Assembly: GCF_963259705.1 (NCBI RefSeq)
Contig: NC_081840.1
Location: forward strand, 115,495,074-115,559,073
From: Myotis daubentonii
Lineage: Eukaryota; Chordata; Mammalia; Chiroptera; Vespertilionidae
Direction: 5' to 3'
Length of the DNA stretch: 64,000 bases
Of this stretch, positions 11,713-22,959 are shown piece by piece. Both the position numbers and the translations under genes were made by a program. Numbering within the stretch: position 1 is the stretch's first letter; every line of letters starts with the position of its first letter. The notes beneath the pieces were generated by a model. That model saw nothing but the letters and a program-made list of their open reading frames with translations, made no database searches and was not told the DNA's origin.

Positions 11713-11957
11713 TTGTTTTGTTTTAATCCTCACCGGAGGATATTTTTTCCATCGATTTTTAGAGAGAGTTGAAGGGAGAGGGAGAGACAGAGAGAAACAC
11801 CAATGTGTGAGAGACACCATTAATTGGTTGCTTCCCATGTCCCTGGACCAGGGTTAGGAGGCTGCAACCAAGTTATGTGCCCTTGATTGGAATGGAACCC
11901 TGGACCCTTCACTCCGCAAGCTGACGCTCTATCCACTGAGCCAAACTGGCAAGGGCC
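11713..11957 (-). mobile_element. VES SINE
   Basis: Antisense copy starting with the complement of the SINE 3' end (TTAATCCTCACCGGAGGATA), then the GA-rich body and the head complement ending CTGGCAAGGGC. Moderate divergence. Confidence 0.9.
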
Positions 11958-12245
11958 GGAGTTTCAGAGTTTTAAAGTGCATCACTAGATGTCTACATCT
12001 GAATTCTTAGAAATCTACCCAGCCAGAACTCTGATCTTGGCACATAGACTTGTCCTGGTTGAATATTTGACCCTCTGTTGAACTCTGCCCTCCTCATAAT
12101 TAGGTCCTGAGACTAATTCTTAGCTTTTTTTCTATCATTTGGTTGTAGGAGATAAAAATGTTTTTATATGTTACAACTAGGACCTTTGATTTTCATAATT
12201 CACCCTGAATTAGTGATTACTCACCCTCAGTTTTTCATTATATTT

Positions 12246-12417
12246 AAAAAACCCCCATAATTTTATTGATTTCAGAGAGAGGAGGAGAGAGGGAGAGAGA
12301 GATAGAAACATCAATGATGAGAGAGAATCACTGATTGGCTGCCTCCTGCACACCCCCTAATGGGGACTGAACTGCAACCCAGGCATGTGCCCTGACCGGG
12401 AATCCAGTCATGACCTC
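12246..12417 (-). mobile_element. VES SINE, truncated head
   Basis: Antisense body with AACATCAATGATGAGAGAGAATC and GCATGTGCCCTGACC, but the tRNA-like head is cut off after GGGAATCCAGTCATGACCTCC; no A box complement follows. Confidence 0.85.
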
Positions 12418-12919
12418 CAAAATAGTTCCAAATTGAGGCCAAGGGGTCCAGGCCATTGTATCCCTGCATCAACCAATCATTGGATGTGGGCCACCTTCAA
12501 GAAGAGGGTATAACCTTGGATAGGACAGTTTCTTTGGGCCAAGGGCAATGTCCAGAGAAGAAGTCAGCTATAAGCCTTCAGCAGCCATCAGTCCTGGTAA
12601 CTGAGGGAATGAGTACCCTGACCTTGACTAGGGAATGGGCAGCATATGACAGCATCCACTACAATGCGGTCTGAGATTGTTACTTGGGTGTCCAATAAAC
12701 ATCACAGGCTTAACATAGCTAAAACACAGTCCTCATGCTTCTTTTCTCTCTGAGCCTGTTTTTCAAAGTCTTTTCTTTGTAAATACTACTATAATGAATA
12801 TATGAGATTTTAACCATAGCTTTTGGTTTCTTTCTTTCTTGCCTCAACTCCTATCTGTATGCCAGCAAATCCTCTCAGCAATAACTCCAAAAATATATTT
12901 TGAGTTCATTCATCTCTCT
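12418..12919. other. Unassigned stretch
   Basis: No recognisable repeat. The part 12420-12720 ends with CCAATAAACATCACAGG, an isolated polyadenylation-like signal, but no coding frame or flanking duplication supports a retrocopy. Confidence 0.4.
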
Positions 12920-13450
12920 ACTTTACTGCCACTATTCTAGTAAAGCCACCATTATCTCTTGCCCATTCTACTGTAACTACTTCCTAATTAAAGTCCTTGT
13001 TCTTTTGGCCTCTACAATTTAATTTCCACATGGCATAACAGTGGTTTCTTAAAGATGTAAATAAGACTATGTCACACTTTCACTTAGACACTTCATGACT
13101 TTACATTTCATTTAGAAAGAAATCTAATTTTTTGTTGTTGTTAATCCTCACTGGAGGATATTTTTTCCATTGCTTTTTCAGTGGATGGGAGGAGGTGATA
13201 AAAGGAGGGAGGGAGGAGGAGGAGAAAGAGAGAGGTTGGTTGCCTCCTGCATCCATCCTGATCAGGGCTGGCTATTGGTCCTGCAACCTAGGTACATGCC
13301 CTTGAGCAGGAATCAAAGCCAAGACCCTTTAGTGTGAGGGCTGATGCTCAAACAACTGATACACACTTGCCAGGGCTAGAAAAAAACCTAAACTCTTTAC
13401 CATGATTTATAAGCCCAGTATTATCTGATCCTTTATAATTTGTCTGACTT
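12920..13450 (+). mobile_element. L2 LINE fragment, split by a SINE
   Basis: The order 'CACACTTTCACTTAGACACTTCATG ... AATCTAA' followed after the SINE by 'CTAAACTCTTTACCATG.TTATAAG' matches the 3' region of the mammalian L2 LINE. The VES SINE at 13132-13378 interrupts it. Strongly diverged, no coding capacity. Confidence 0.6.
13132..13378 (-). mobile_element. VES SINE in L2
   Basis: Antisense copy from TTGTTGTTAATCCTCACTGG to TGCCAGGGCT, with an expanded GGAGG tract in the body. The L2 sequence resumes on both sides, so the SINE is the later insertion. Confidence 0.88.
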
Positions 13451-13929
13451 CATATTTACATATGCTCTCCATCAGGACAGTCACTATTATGGCCCTCCTA
13501 ATTGTCATTTCTCTTCTTCTTACCAACAGCATTTTGATTTTTTTCCCAAGTGTCAATATTCCCAGGGGCTGAAGAAAGACTAATGCAAGCCAGCTATGAC
13601 ACATCTCTGCTTTCCCAGCCCACTCTACTGTTTCATGATGGGTGGGTGGTATTTATGAACTACTTTAGGCCAATAATACCAAATTGAAATTAGCTAGAGG
13701 GTTTCTGAGAACATCATTTTTCTTCCTTTTTGAAAGGAGGTGCTATAGCTAGAACACTGGCCCATCCTCATTCTTTCTGCCATGAATATAGGCATAATGC
13801 TTGGAATCACAACAGCCATTTTGTGACCATGAGGAAAAAGCCTAAAGAATCACAGAGATGTTGACTGAAATTATTGGGCCTCTGAACCAGTCTTTTCCTC
13901 ATCTCCTGGACGTATTTGGCCAGGTGGGT

Positions 13930-14048
13930 GCACTTGTTCTCCCCATGCCCGAGACCCTCTTCTTCCACATATGTGCATGGTGGCTCCTTCCCATTCAGAT
14001 GTCAGCTTCTTCCTCAATGAGATCCTCTCTGACCTACGCCAATTTTTA
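13930..14048 (+). mobile_element. L2 LINE fragment
   Basis: L2 3' landmarks: CTTCCCATTCAGATGTCAGCTTCTTC and GAGATCCTCTCTGACC, corresponding to the conserved 'contents of a meeting of CACCTCCTC and CCTTCCCTGACC' region of the L2 consensus. Diverged. Confidence 0.6.
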
Positions 14049-16342
14049 AGAATCAATAAAAATATCTTAAGAAGAAAATGCTGTAAAAGCAGTTATTGTG
14101 CTTCTCATACAAATTCAAATGTTTTGGATTAAGTCCATTACCACTCCCTCCTAGTCCAAAATGCATGTTCCAATAAAGTTCGTTAATACTGTTGCCATCA
14201 TGGAGCTGGCATGATAGTGACTTGGTTTAAGCTCTCTTTCAGACATTATGGTCCCTGAGGAGTTTATAGTTGAAAACACTAACGATGACAGTAAAGTAAG
14301 GTAGAGGAGAAGGTGTTGTAGGAGAATCTCATGGGGGTAGCTGCCCCTCAGTGGACTCACCAAGTTTTAGAATTGTATTTTGAGGTTCAGAAAGTGACTT
14401 TATTGCTTTTTTCTTGGGTGATAGTCAAGCTTCCTTGGTTTTGATTTATCCTCCTGAATGTGATTTTTTCTGCCCAGGGTAGTCCCTTCTGGACAAAGGT
14501 TCACTTAGGAGACCACATGCTTAATAGACAGGAATAAAAGAGGATATAAATTCACTTCCAAAATACATTTATATGGAAGAATAGATAAAAGTCCAAGAAA
14601 CACTAAGTCAACTTTGAAAAGAGGAGCAAAATTGGAGAGGGGTTCACCTCATTAGAAGTGAAAGCATATTGCAATGCCGTAATAATAAAAGCAATAAGGT
14701 TCAGGTGAAAGTGGCATTACAAATAAATGGGGAAAAGGAGATGTGAAGAGGCTTGAAGTCCTTCCTCCCTCTCTCCATTTCCTCCTTCCCTTCCTTTCTT
14801 CCTCTGTCCACTTTCTATTTGAATTGTTTTTCTTTGATCTCTTCCCCCTTCCCTCTCATGCAGTGGGAAACATGGATCCTTGCTTGAAGGAGGAGCCTCA
14901 CCCTATTTTCCTACTATAGGAGGCCAGTGGAAATGACACAAAGGAGGCCATCTTTAGATGACTGGTACCTATTTCTAATCTAATCCAGACTTATAGGATA
15001 CTAGAGAGGGATTTATGGGTAAAGCCCTAATTACTATAACCCAAATATAACTGAGTCTCTTTGGTGAGCCTATGCCACTGTTTGACACCCTCTTTAAGGC
15101 ATTTCAACCTAAAAACCCAAACCCAGTACTCAAAGCATCAGGCAGTAGTTAGGTTTACTGAAGACTTTAAGGGGAGACAGGGAAGAAGATTCACAGGGCC
15201 TTAAAATTACCCATTAGGCATCTCTGTTCTCAGTTCTGCCTTGTCTCACTGCTCTTCTTAGTCTCACTCCATCTTAGAATCTTTCCATTACCTTCATTGC
15301 TTTAGCTACCCTTCTCAGCTTGTACACTTTTCTCAGAAAATTAAGATAGTTTCCTCCTTGGAAGGCAGAAGGGAATTATCCATAGCTAGTAATTTATTTT
15401 CCCTTTGCCTAGAATTTACTCTGTGTGTATACCATTCTTTCCTGGTTTAGGACAATTATAGGTGGTTCATTCCAGATTTATGGTCTTCAGGTCCTGGCTA
15501 GCAATTCATGGGAAGCACATCTACAGTTAATTTTGCTTATACTGGTAAAGAGTAGCATTGGTTCCTTCCTAGCTTTGGGGGTATGACTCCTATTTTGGGC
15601 TTTTATCTTACCCTGAACATTCTTTATGGACTATTTCTAGTGTTAATGATCCTCAGTAGTAAGTCTTCTGTCATTTCTGTAGAGAATGGGCTTATTGTTT
15701 GAAACCTGGGTATAAAAATAGACTAGGATAATGACTTTTTCTTGCTTCATGAGCTTTTAAATATTCATTTTGTATTTGTTTGATGGAGATGGCAGGTACT
15801 TTCCTTTTTGTGTGCTTAACATAGAAAATAAAGTTTTAGCAGAGAACAGAAAAAAACACCTTTATTTGGAAAGTAAAGGAATAAGTGAAGAGTTTTTGAT
15901 TCCAAGTCTTATTAACTGGTGAAAACAATGTCTAGTTCTTCTATGTACATCAAATAGATACTTTTCCACATGGGAAGTACCCACTCTAGTCTTGTCCTTG
16001 CTTGTTTGACTGTCACTGACATGGGAGTCAGTGTCAATATGCCAGTGTTGGAAAATCCGTGGGTCCAGAACCGGGGCTGAGATCAAGAAGCCCTGAAGCC
16101 CAGAAACAGCTTAGGGGAAGTGACCACTTCTTCCTCAACCCACGTTAGCACTCAGGCAGGACTGTGTTATTTAATGTTGCTCCTCCAGCTCCACTATTTC
16201 ATCTTGCAGTTCAGCCTAAAATCCTGCAGTCAGAAAGTCATTTGGGGAAGTAAATACCTGTCAAAAATGTACAATTATCTGCAAAAAGCCTCTGTAATGT
16301 TTTCACAGGAAGAATTGATCTCTTCTTCCTCTATGTTTCTGC
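14049..16342. other. Unassigned stretch
   Basis: No gene, RNA or datable transposon recognised in 2.3 kb. There is a pyrimidine-rich low-complexity patch at about 14755-14870. Open frames are short and lack codon or motif support. Confidence 0.45.
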
Positions 16343-16725
16343 ATTAGTTACCTCTTGCTATATAACAAACCGCCCCAAATTTGGTGGTTTAAGGCAATAA
16401 TCATTTATTTTTTTATGATTTTGTGTCAGTAATTTGGGTTGGTATCAGAAGGGTGGTCTTTTGCTAGTCTTTCATTGTCTCAGCTATTATCCGGGAACTT
16501 CAGTTGGAATGGCTCATCTCTGCTGCATGTGGTCTGTCTTCCAGCAGGCCAGCCCAAGCTTCCTCCCCAGGTAGCACTGACTGAAAAGAGAGCAAGGGGA
16601 GCTCTGCAAGAGCTCTTGACACGGTGGCTCAGATATTACACAATGCCATTTCTGCTGCATTCTATTGGTCAAAGTAAGTCACAGGTGAGCTGAAATTCAA
16701 GGAGTGGAATAATAGACTCCATTTC
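16343..16725 (+). repeat. Ancient mammalian repeat, copy 1
   Basis: Starts near TTAGTTACCTCTTGCTATATAACAAACC and ends near AATAATAGACTCCATTTCTGAATG; the end region includes CATTCTATTGGTCAAAG. The same landmarks recur at 17728-19170 and 20490-21180 on the same strand. I recognise the general family as mammalian-wide but will not name it. Confidence 0.65.
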
Positions 16726-17424
16726 TGAATGAGAGGACCTACAAGGTATCATCCCAAAGCAGGTATGCCATGGAGATGGGAGGAATTGTTGCAGCCATCT
16801 CTGCAGATGGACTACCACAGTTTCTATGGCACAAGCGTAGCTTCTTCTCTTAGCTGTTGGACACCGGGGACTCTTACTTTATCATCCTGCACCACAAGGA
16901 CTAGGACTTTTCAAAAATCATGTACTTGATAATCATTAATTGAACTAAATTTATGGGAAGCGAAAATCTGGTGTTTGGACATTAGGCCAAATCAGGGGAC
17001 TTGGGGATAGGTTCAAAGGCTAGAAGCGTAAATCTTATTGGGGCATCTGCTGAGACAACAACCTCTGGATATTTATGGAGGGCAGGGAGGATAGGCAGGA
17101 GTAAGAGTCAAAGTTGAAGCTGGGCACCAGGAAATGGGTAGGAGTGGAGTTCAGTGAAGAAGCCTGAGAAAGAATTTCAGGATCTGGGATGGGTGGTTTC
17201 ACCCAGTAGCACCATCTGGGTGTACCTATGGGACTCAGGGCCATGGACGCCAGGGATCCTCAGCTGTGGCTTGAAGAAGGGTGGGCAGATAAAAGCATGG
17301 CTATGTTTACTCTCCCCCAGAATGGGGCAGGGTTCTGCTGACTATTGCAGCAGAATCTAGGTCCTTTAAAAAAACACCCTACAGCTCTGCCACTCACCTG
17401 CTTTGTACATTCTCACCTAATTTT

Positions 17425-17722
17425 CACAATTCACCATGCCTTCTGGTTCAAACAGCCAAAATCCCACTCTCTCAGTAAAGTCTTTCTTCTTCCCACAATG
17501 ATAACTCCCCCCTCTATTTTCTTAAAGCATCCAATGCTTATTCAACTAATAAGACCTTTACATTTCTTCCATGTATTGTTAGTTTTCTTTCAAATATTTT
17601 TTCTAAATTTAAATTATTAGCTTTTTGAGAATAGGGATTGCATCTTTTTGTTGTTGTTCTTTTCTTAAAACAGTGATCTCTACATAGTAAAGGCTCAATA
17701 AGCATTTCTTGCTTGGAGTATA
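17425..17722 (+). mobile_element. L2 LINE 3' end
   Basis: Reads in L2 order to its characteristic end: TTTTTGAGAATAGGGATTGCATCTTT, then ACATAGTAAAGGCTCAATAAGCATTT. Copy 2 of the ancient repeat begins directly after. Confidence 0.75.
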
Positions 17723-18150
17723 AATTATTTTTTGTTGTATAATAATCCTTCAAAATTAGTGGTTTATAAAACTCACATTTATTAGTTCCCAATGCAGTGG
17801 GTTAACATATGGCCTGAGCTCAGCCAAGCAGTTCTACAGTCATCTGGTGGAGTGGCTGGAAGCTGGATGTTCTAACATAGCTCCACTCATATGTCATGTG
17901 GTTGGCAGGTCATCAGTCAGCTATAGCTGACTGTAGCTCTCTGCCACATGGCCCTTACTCCTTCAGAACGCTAGTTTGAAATTTTTCACATGGTGGACAC
18001 AGGATTCAAAACACAGAAAGAAAGAAGGAAAACCACAATGCACAAGTGATTTTCGTTTCTACTATGTCACATTTGCTAATAAGTTATTTGCCAAAGCAAA
18101 TCACATGGCCAAACCTAGCTTTGAGGAATAAAGAACAAGAGCCTACCTTT

Positions 18151-19061
18151 TTTTTTTTTCTTTTTTTAAATATATTTTATTGATTTTTTACAGAGAGGAA
18201 GGAAGAGGGATAGAGAGTTAGAAACATCGATAAGAGAGAAACATCGATCAGCTGTCTCCTACACCCCTCCCCCCCGCCACTGGGGATGTGCCCGCAACCA
18301 AGGTACATGCCCTTGACCAGAATCAAACCTGGGATCCTCAGTCCGCAGGCCGACGCTCTATCTACTGAGCCAAACATGTTAGGGCTATAAGCGATGAGTC
18401 TTAAATGAGAGAATATTGGATAAATGACATGTTTTTAGGGTACGAAATCTTAGGTCTATTTCTGAAATTTGGTGGTGGTTCAGACAGTTTCCAGACTTTC
18501 TTATTAAGTTGGGTAGAATAGAATCTCAATACAATAGATCTCTGTTATTGACAATATATTTTTAACTCAATAAAGGGGAGTTATTCATAACCTTCTGTAT
18601 AATAATAACAGTAATATTATAATTAGCATTCTAGCCCTTTTTGAGGAGCATTTATATTTGCATTTGATATGCATCCTCAAATGTAGTTGTAGAACAGCTG
18701 TCCTTAGAACTGACAGTATTGGTAGGAGGCATGTCCCACTAAAAATGTACAATCAGATATTATGTCTTTATTTTTAAATAAGACTTTGTTTAAAACTTTG
18801 TTTTTAACTTTGCTAAAACCATTAGAGACCCAGGCTTTTTCTTTTGCATTGTTGTGAAATTCATGTCTTTAACCCAAATTTTTATTTAAGCAAGACTGTA
18901 AGAGACTCAAGAAAACTATGATAACCAAGAAAAGAAATGTAACTATTTTATGTGGGTTATGATTTGTCAAAAGATTAGAGCTAGAAACAGACCTCTATCT
19001 CTAAATTATTGAGAGAATTATAATTCTAGCAACATTGAACATAGATTGACATGAACTAGTG
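18151..19061 (-). mobile_element. Retrocopy: 670 nt of unknown transcript ending in a VES SINE
   Basis: A 15-bp direct repeat AAGAGCCTACCTTTT lies at 18137-18151 and 19062-19076. The right copy ends TTTT/AA, the L1 endonuclease site expected for an antisense insertion, and the inserted block begins with a T run (its poly(A) on the minus strand). On the minus strand the order is about 675 nt of sequence I cannot assign, then a complete VES SINE (18152-18386), then poly(A). The SINE has no target duplication of its own, so SINE and upstream sequence moved as one RNA. No open frame of note lies in the upstream part; it may be a noncoding RNA or UTR. Confidence 0.8.
18152..18386 (-). mobile_element. 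VES SINE at the 3' end of the retrocopy
   Basis: Near-consensus antisense VES with TTGATTTTTTACAGAGAGG, doubled AACATCGAT motifs and the head complement CCGACGCTCTATCTACTGAGCC. It closely resembles the young copy at 62480-62695, suggesting the same recent subfamily. Confidence 0.93.
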
Positions 19062-19170
19062 AAGAGCCTACCTTTTAACAGAAGTACCTGTACAGTCACA
19101 TTGCCAAGGAACGTACTGAGATTTGAGATGGAAAGAATTTGTGGCCATTATTGCAATCAACCTGTCTTTT

Positions 19171-20489
19171 GGCCATCAATTATTCAGGTTCCTCTCACAT
19201 GCAAAATATTCCCAACTCAAGACTCCTGAAGTTTCACCCTAATTATGGTGCCAAGTTTGACATAGGCTCTTGTGATCCCCATCATGTCACTATGAACTAA
19301 AAATCAGGTTATATAGCTTTGTTATGTAGTGGGGCCAGGATAACAACAATAGAAATGTCAGTTCAAAAGGCAAAACCCCTAACCCCCCAAAATAACAACA
19401 AAAAAACCCCCTCCAAAATCCAGATCAGGAATTATGTAGAATTTACTAGACTACAGCATTTCTGAAATTCAGCTAAACTCAGGGGCCAGCATACATTTGC
19501 CTTGATGATCCTTGGGCAGGTTGGGTTCTTCTTCCTGGGAGGGGCCCCAGAGTCCACTGTTCTCCCTGGCTCCCAGCTCCACACTCCATAAGATGTCTTA
19601 CACTTCCCTAAGGAACACTGGCATTGGCAGCTGAGTAACCTTAACAGTCTGCTTCTTTCTCATGGAAAACTGGAGGCCCCAAGGCTTCTTTTCATTTTTA
19701 AATGTTTCAGTTCATTTGAGTCCAGCTGGCATTCCTTTCATCAGGACAAATCTCTGGGTTTCTCTAAGAGTCAAATTCAGCTCTTCTCCGTTCAATAGAA
19801 GTTCCACCCACAATTTGAGGATAGGCCTCTTTCTTGTATGGGGGCCATCTCAGGCTATAGTGGGACAATAACCTTAATGAATATACTTTGTAGAGATGAG
19901 AGGGTCTACTAGTCACTGCCTAAAATCCTTCAGAGATGCTAACAAAAGGGCTTGCAGGGTCACCTTAATTTGATCTTTGTCCTGAGGTAGTTTGAAAATT
20001 TTTTTACTGCCTTGAGAGACTGGAAATGAGAAACAATTTTATTGCCCAGCCCAGCAAGTTCTGGCTCCTCTCAGCAGCCTCTGAATTGTGCTTGTAAACA
20101 GAACAATTCTTTCTCTAGCTCATTTCTCTCTTTCTACATTTTATATAATCAGCTAAAATAAGCCAATTGACACTTCCAACATTCTGCCTGGAAATCATCT
20201 TGCCAAGGTCCACAATTTCATTTGGCTTATTTTCTATCTTCAAAGTTACCAGAGATGATAGTTTTGCCAATTGTTTCTTTAGTGCATAACATGGGTGTCA
20301 CTTTTCCAGCCTGCTACAGCAGGTCTTCATTGCTTTGTCAGCCTCTACTAGCAGTTTGCTTGCCATTTTTCAGAGTTGCTAAAATTATTTTTTGCTGATT
20401 TTCCAGGCTCTGCCTGCTACCCGGTCTCAAAGGCAATGCTACCTATGGTAGATTTTGCCATATTACCATTCTAATTCTGAAACCAATTT
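19171..20489. other. Unassigned; possibly upstream part of copy 3
   Basis: 1.3 kb with no gene or young repeat. It runs without an evident break into copy 3 of the ancient repeat and could be internal sequence of the same old element, but I cannot place it. Confidence 0.35.
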
Positions 20490-21180
20490 CTTTCTCAGTT
20501 AGATTTTGCTTTGTAACAAATCACCCCCAAACTTAATGTCTGAAAACAAGAAACATTGATTATTTTTTATAATCTGTGGGTAAGTTGCATGGTTCTTCTG
20601 ACTTGGGCTGGCAAGCGAAGGCTGGAAGGTCTAGGCCAGTGATGGCGAACCTTTTGAGCTCGGTGTGTCAGCATTTTGAAAAACCCTAACTTAACTCTGG
20701 TGCCGTGTCACATATAGAAATTTTTTGATATTTGCAACCATAGTAAAGTAAAACAAAGACTTCTATTTTTGATATTTATTTTACATATTTAAATGCCATT
20801 TAACAAAGAAAAATCAACCAAAAAAAATGAGTTCGCGTGTCACCTCTGACACGCGTGTCATAGGTTCGCCATCACTGGTCTAGGCAATGGTTCCCACATC
20901 TGGCAGTTGCCTAGGTGTCTATCAGCTGATGGAGCGGCTTGGCCGAGTGTCTTTCATTATCCACAGGGTGATGTGGAAGTTATTTTATGGTGGTTGCACT
21001 TTCCAAAAAGTAGCAAAAAAAGACAGGCACTTTTTGAGTTTCTGCTAGGACTCTATTTGCTATTGGTCAAAGCAAATCAGTTGGTCAAGCCTTGAGTCAG
21101 GGTGGGTTGGGTCTACTGAGGGCACAGATAGGGAGGGGAAAATTGCAGCCACTTTTGCAAACAATCTGCTGCATTTGGTA
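20490..21180 (+). repeat. Ancient mammalian repeat, copy 3 (interrupted)
   Basis: Begins TCAGTTAGATTTTGCTTTGTAACAAATC and ends near CAGCCACTTTTGCAAACAATC; TTGCTATTGGTCAAAGCAAATCAG at 21057-21080 matches copies 1 and 2. A hAT element at 20637-20877 splits it with a perfect target duplication. Confidence 0.65.
20637..20877 (+). mobile_element. Non-autonomous hAT (OC1-like), copy 1
   Basis: Terminal inverted repeats CAGTGATGGCGAACC / GGTTCGCCATCACTG and an exact 8-bp target duplication GTCTAGGC at 20629-20636 and 20878-20885. The subterminal motif GACACGCGTGTCA is palindromic. It resembles the OposCharlie1 (OC1) type of horizontally transferred hAT, but that name is from memory and tentative. 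241 bp, no coding capacity. Confidence 0.9.
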
Positions 21181-21355
21181 TGGCCAGTTACCCTGTCAGG
21201 ATTTTAATTTGGGTTCAGTATTTGTTCGATTCCACACAAGGAAGATCCCAAGAAGTAGGATATGATGCTTTGTATTTATATTTTCCAGTACTGCCCAAGT
21301 CACTGTGTATATAAATGTTCATGAACAATAGGGAAAATTTATTATCTGTATAGGT

Positions 21356-21595
21356 CAGTGATAATGAACCTATGACACGTTTGTCAGAGGTGACACGCGA
21401 ACTCATTTTTTTGGTTAATTTTTCTTTGTTAAATGGCATTTAAATATATAAAATAAATATAAAAAATATAAGTCTTTGTTTTACTTTACTATGGTTTCAA
21501 ATATCAAAAAATTTCTATATGTGATACGGCACCAGAGTTAAGTTAGGGTTTTTCAAAGTGCTCACACGCCGAGCTCAAAAGGTTCGCCATCACTG
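21356..21595 (-). mobile_element. Non-autonomous hAT (OC1-like), copy 2
   Basis: Same family as the copy 480 bp upstream but in opposite orientation; 240 bp. An exact 8-bp target duplication GTATAGGT sits at 21348-21355 and 21596-21603, so it is an independent insertion, not a duplication of the neighbour. The left terminus is slightly mutated (CAGTGATAATGAACC). Confidence 0.92.
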
Positions 21596-21683
21596 GTATA
21601 GGTGATGAAGTAAACATTAGGAGAATAAAATAATATTTCTTTCCCCCGTTTGTGCAAAGATCTTACTTTTGAGGAATTGCACA

Positions 21684-21945
21684 TCCTATATAATAAAAGG
21701 TTAATATGCAAATACACTGAACATCGGAACAACCGAACAACCGATTGCTGGCAGCAGAGCGTGGAACATGGTGGTTGTCGGCCACGGCAGGATGGTGGAG
21801 CAGGTGGGGGGGGTGTGCCAGACCAAGGCAGGAAGCTGGTTGCTGTAATGGGGAGAGCCTCTGGTGGTTACTGGAAAATTCTTTGCTCCTGCGAGCGGCT
21901 GCCAGCCCCTATCAACCCTCAGGGCTTTTCCACCTTCCCCTGCTC
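21684..21945 (+). mobile_element. Helitron 5' end, truncated
   Basis: Starts TCCTATATAATAAAAGG after host A, followed by TTAATATGCAAATACACTGAAC, the HeliBat 5' terminus, then a GC-rich interior. No hairpin and CTAG end follow; antisense L1 sequence begins at about 21950 instead. Confidence 0.85.
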
Positions 21946-21949
21946 CTGA

Positions 21950-22875
21950 GGGGAGCTTCCCTCTCAGGACTGCTTTTGCTGTGTCCCAGAGATTTGGGGT
22001 TGTTGTCTGTTCATTTTCATTTGCTTCCAGGAAATTTTTTATTTCTTTCTTGATCTGGTTGGCAATTAATTCATTGTTTAATAGCATACTATTTAGCCTC
22101 CATGTGTTTGAATGTTTTTTTTTTTTTTTTTTACTGTAGTTGATTTATAATTTCATTCCACTGTGATCTGAGAAGATGCTTGATATTATTTCAGTATTCT
22201 TGAACTTATCGAGACTTGTTTTATGTCCTAACAGGTGGTCTATCTTTGTGAATGATTTATGTGCACTTGAGAAGAATGTATATTCTGCTGCGTTGGGGTG
22301 ATATATTCTATAAGTGTCAATTAATCCATCTGATCCAGTGTGTCCTTTAGAGTCTCTGTTTCCTTGTTAAGGTTTTGTCTGGAAGATCTATCCAGTGAAG
22401 CCAGACGGGTGTTAAAGTCCCCTACTATGACTGTATTGTTGTCAATATCTCCGTTAAAGTTCTCTAGAAGTTTTTTTTTTTTTTTTAAATATACTTAGGT
22501 GCTCCTATATTGGGTGCATATAGGTTTACCAGGGTTATATCCTCTTGTTGGATTGTTCCCTTTAGTATTGTGTAGTGACCTTTGTTGTCTCTTATGATGG
22601 CCTTCATATAAAGTCTATTTTGTTGGATATGAGTATTGCTACTGCAACATTTTTTTTTTCCATTTGCATGGAAAATTTTTTCCCATGCCTTCACTCTCAT
22701 TCTCTGTGTGTCTTTTGTTTTGAGGTGGGTCTCTTGTAGACAGCATATAGCTGGGTCATGTTTTTGTATCCATTCATCTATGCTACACCTTTTGATTAGA
22801 GCATTTAATCCACTTCCATTTAGGTTTATTATTGAGAGGTACTTTTTCATTGCCATTTTAATCCTGTATGGCTAG
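21950..22875 (-). pseudogene. L1 ORF2 remnant (endonuclease domain)
   Basis: A 123-codon open piece (22485-22856) reads as the N-terminus of L1 ORF2p, the endonuclease and reverse transcriptase of L1 that acts on nuclear DNA. The conserved opening (LSIINLNGSGLNA), the catalytic glutamate in CLQETHLK and the LVNLYAPN block are visible. It stops at a nonsense codon after about 123 residues, and downstream endonuclease sequence (to 21950) is in broken frames. The reverse transcriptase domain is absent from this copy, so it cannot be functional. Confidence 0.85.
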
Positions 22876-22959
22876 GTTTCTCTCTCTGTTTCTTCTTCTC
22901 ATTACAGCGGTCTTTTTAGCATTTCTTGTAATGCTGGCTTGGTGGTAATGTACTCTTTT

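Larger units (their letters stand above)
17728..19170 (+). repeat. Ancient mammalian repeat, copy 2 (interrupted)
   Basis: Same family as 16343-16725: TTGTTGTATAATAATCCTTCAAAATTAGTGG at the start, GCAAATCACATGGCC near 18097, then after the retrocopy insertion TCACATTGCC and GAATTTGTGGCCATTATTGCAATC at 19097-19165. The continuation across 18136/19077 is what shows the intervening 911 bp to be an insertion. Confidence 0.65.

Noticed and set aside
21701..22139. Overlapping frames of 90-128 codons on both strands
   Set aside because: They span the Helitron/L1 junction and mix unrelated transposon sequence.
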